A stretch of DNA of 44,162 nucleotides. It comes from Desulfovibrio sp. Lineage in GTDB: Bacteria > Desulfobacterota > Desulfovibrionia > Desulfovibrionales > Desulfovibrionaceae. Below are positions 42,673 through 44,162 of the stretch, piece by piece; the first letter of the stretch is position 1, and the number at the start of each line of letters is the position of its first letter. The notes under the pieces are model-generated. The model worked only from the letters and a program-made list of their open reading frames with translations, had not been told where the DNA came from and searched no databases. The stretch covers positions 1 through 44,162 of the forward strand of contig JAITGC010000038.1 of assembly GCA_031280915.1 (NCBI GenBank), written 5' to 3'. Made by a program: the position numbers and the translations under genes.

Positions 42673-43423
42673 AGCGACACGCTCCGGGCTCAAGCAGGCG
42701 GAAGCCGTCTTCAGCCTGGAACGCGTCCACGTCTCCTTTACCCAGGGGCAAGCCAACAAAGAAGTGTTGCAAGACGTCAGTTTTGCTCTTTTTCCGGGTC
42801 AGCGCGTCGCCCTTTACGGCCCCAACGGCAGTGGAAAAACCACGCTCTTTCGCTGCATTACGGGCCTGGTGCGCCCCAAGCGGGGGCTGGTGCGCTTTCA
42901 CGGCGAAATTGTACGAACGGAAAAAGATTTTCTCCCTTTGCGCCGTAAGGTGGGTTTTGTGCTGCAACAGGCCGAGGATCAGCTCTTTTTCCCCACAGTG
43001 CTGGAAGATGTGGCCTTTGGCCCCCTCAACCTCGGCCTTGCCCCGGAAGCGGCGCGGGAGCGCGCCCTGGCCACCCTGGCCGGCCTTGACCTTGCCGGCT
43101 TTGAAAACCGGCTCATTCACCAGCTTTCAGGGGGAGAGAAAAAACTTGTCTCCCTGGCCGGAGTGCTTGCCATGCAGCCGGAGGCGCTTTTGCTGGATGA
43201 ACCCACCAGCGGCCTGGACAACGCGGCGCAGGAACGCCTGACGGAAATACTGCGCCGCCTGGACACGCCGCGCGTCGTCATTTCCCATGACTGGGATTTC
43301 CTCGCCCAGGTCGCCGGGGAATTCCTGACCATACAGGACGGACGCCTGAGCGGTTTCTCCCCGTCCTTCGCCCACGCCCATATGCACGCGCATCCCCTGG
43401 GCAACAAACCGCACGGGCATTAG
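42665..43423 (+). CDS. nikO: Nickel ECF transporter ATPase NikO/CbiO with His-rich tail
   Basis: A 252-residue ABC ATPase. Walker A is GPNGSGKTT, the Q-loop is VLQQAEDQLFFPTVLEDVAF (an ECF-type motif), the signature is LSGGEKK and Walker B is ALLLDEPTSGLD; the switch His is in ISHDWDF. The C-terminus ends HAHMHAHPLGNKPHGH, with six His in the last 16 residues, which could bind or sense metal in the cytoplasm. It is the last gene of nikKMLQO. Half of a palindromic repeat (GCAATTTCACC) follows the stop by one base. Confidence 0.9.
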   Translation: MPEATRSGLKQAEAVFSLERVHVSFTQGQANKEVLQDVSFALFPGQRVALYGPNGSGKTTLFRCITGLVRPKRGLVRFHGEIVRTEKDFLPLRRKVGFVLQQAEDQLFFPTVLEDVAFGPLNLGLAPEAARERALATLAGLDLAGFENRLIHQLSGGEKKLVSLAGVLAMQPEALLLDEPTSGLDNAAQERLTEILRRLDTPRVVISHDWDFLAQVAGEFLTIQDGRLSGFSPSFAHAHMHAHPLGNKPHGH

Positions 43424-43424
43424 G

Positions 43425-43435
43425 GCAATTTCACC
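43425..43435. repeat. Half copy of palindromic repeat after nikO
   Basis: GCAATTTCACC is identical to 17400-17410 and starts one base after the nikO stop, but the right arm of the palindrome is missing. At 11 bases this could be chance; its position after a stop codon is what links it to the family. Confidence 0.35.
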
Positions 43436-43484
43436 ATAAGACGGCTTCCATTACATTACATACTATTTCTGACGCCATCATGCG

Positions 43485-44050
43485 CTATGCTCTCGTCGTT
43501 TGCCGGAATTTTTTGGGGGGAACCCCGTACCGGGCGATGAACGCCTTGGTGAAATGCCCTGGGCTTGAAAAACCGCAATCATAGGCGATGTCCGTAATGT
43601 TTTTGCCGTCCGACTCAAGGAGGTTGCGAGCCAGCCTCAGACGCTCACGGCGAAGAATGCCGAAAACCGTCTCGCCGTATATATGGCGAAAAAGCCTGGT
43701 CAGCCTGCCGCGGTTGACTCCCACCGAAGCGGCGAGGCTGGCGAGGCTCGGAGGGGCTGTCACATCCTGAAGCAATAACCTGTGCGCCCTGTATGCGGCG
43801 CGGCGCTCCGCCGAGGTGACACGTTGCCGGCTGGCGGAGTCGGGGCCGAGCAATTCCAGCAATTTGTAAAGCAATTCATATTTCTTGGCGGCGAGAAAAA
43901 TTTCTGATATGCATCCTCTCTGCCGGTATGAAATAATTTGCTCCAGCAGCATATTTATTCCAAAATGCAATTGGAAACGTTCAATATGCGGCCTTGACGC
44001 TCCGCAAGCTGAAAGCAATTCTCCGTGAAACAAAGGGACGATTCCAATCG
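43485..44050 (-). pseudogene. AraC/PchR-type regulator truncated by IS insertion
   Basis: The C-terminal part of an AraC-family activator. It has two helix-turn-helix motifs, SLASLAASVGVNRGRLTRLF and NITDIAYDCGFSSPGHFTKA, and the usual end YGVPPKKFR. The preceding region (LLEQIISYRQRG, ISEIFLAAKKYELLYKLLEL) resembles the linker of PchR-like regulators. The frame is open back to the outer tip of the IS4-like element at 44051, where a stop follows within the element. No ATG is available near that end; a TTG at 44033 is the only candidate. The sensor half, normally about 100 or more residues, is missing. It is convergent with nikO. It may still bind DNA if expressed. Confidence 0.75.
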
Positions 44051-44073
44051 TGTCCGGCTAAGGGGTGTTAAAT

Positions 44074-44148
44074 ATGTTCAAAATCTCCAAGATTTATGCT
44101 ACAAAAAAAGCTACACAAACCCTTGCAGCTCAAGGAGATTTTGAACAT
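44074..44148 (+). promoter_or_regulatory. Fold-back hairpin covering the transposase ribosome site and start codon
   Basis: ATGTTCAAAATCTCC (44074-44088) is a perfect 15-base complement of GGAGATTTTGAACAT (44134-44148). The right arm contains most of the ribosome site AAGGAG (44132-44137) and two bases of the ATG (44147-44149). A transcript starting outside the element would bury both; one starting inside, between the arms, would not. Confidence 0.75.
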
Positions 44149-44162
44149 GGCTCATGCTGCCA
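44147..44162 (+). CDS. IS4-like transposase, N-terminal 5 codons (cut by window edge)
   Basis: ATGGCTCATGCTGCC gives MAHAA, preceded by AAGGAG at 9 bases. Only the first residues are in the window. The call rests on the terminal repeat shared with the left copy, whose C-terminus is recognisable, and not on this short peptide. Confidence 0.6.

Larger units (their letters stand above)
44051..44162 (+). mobile_element. IS4-like element, left end (continues past window)
   Basis: The element begins with TGTCCGGCTAAG at 44051-44062, the reverse complement of the end of the copy at 218-229. A leader with a strong inverted repeat precedes the transposase start. The element is inserted in an AraC-type gene and has the same orientation as the left-hand copy. 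Confidence 0.8.

Noticed and set aside
1-44162. CRISPR array or prophage
   Set aside because: No regularly spaced direct repeats and no phage structural, integrase or lysis genes were seen.

Overview
The window reads as a chromosomal segment of a GC-rich, anaerobic, Gram-negative bacterium, most likely a member of the Desulfovibrionaceae. This is an inference from gene content: dapL-type lysine synthesis, a glutamate synthase split in the archaeal manner and loaded with ferredoxin-type clusters, type III glutamine synthetase, a NikKMLQO nickel transporter, a large oxygen-sensitive AdhE, and outer-membrane genes (rseP, lspA, cpoB).

Layout. Positions 1-434 are mobile-element debris: the 3' end of an IS4-like element with its terminal repeat, then an IS3-family remnant. 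Next come an AlbA_2/ATPase regulator (minus strand), a small membrane zinc-ribbon protein, a lipoprotein, and a DUF2157/DUF4401 plus GDYXXLXY membrane pair. From 6.5 to 39.6 kb every protein gene is on the minus strand. Reading upstream to downstream: a TIGR04326-like surface-carbohydrate gene, hemW and a DUF4911 gene; the housekeeping run pyrH-frr-uppS-cdsA-dxr-rseP-tsaB; ileS-lspA-PLDc_N; cpoB, cheZ and a transglutaminase-like protein. A tRNA-Pro on the plus strand interrupts. Then come a NifA-type activator, amtB-glnB-glnA(III), dapF-dapL, adhE and the three-gene glutamate synthase. From 39.9 to 43.4 kb the plus strand carries nikKMLQO. The window ends in an AraC/PchR-type regulator truncated by a second copy of the same IS4-like element.

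How the genes fit together. AmtB imports ammonium, PII senses nitrogen status, GS III and the multi-subunit GOGAT fix it into glutamate, and a sigma-54 activator sits beside a near-consensus sigma-54 promoter in front of amtB. The pyrH-to-tsaB and ileS-lspA runs serve translation, isoprenoid, phospholipid and envelope lipoprotein synthesis. The nik operon would feed nickel enzymes such as hydrogenases (inference).

Noncoding structure is unusually rich. A family of imperfect palindromes with a GCAATTTCA/GCATTTTCA core sits at or inside the 3' ends of several genes. A 24-bp perfect inverted repeat brackets the nitrogen cluster. The IS transposase start lies in a 15-bp hairpin. I see no clear, wholly new multi-gene system. 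The best leads are the palindromic repeat family, a transglutaminase-like protein that has lost its catalytic Cys and His, and a PII protein without the uridylylation tyrosine.
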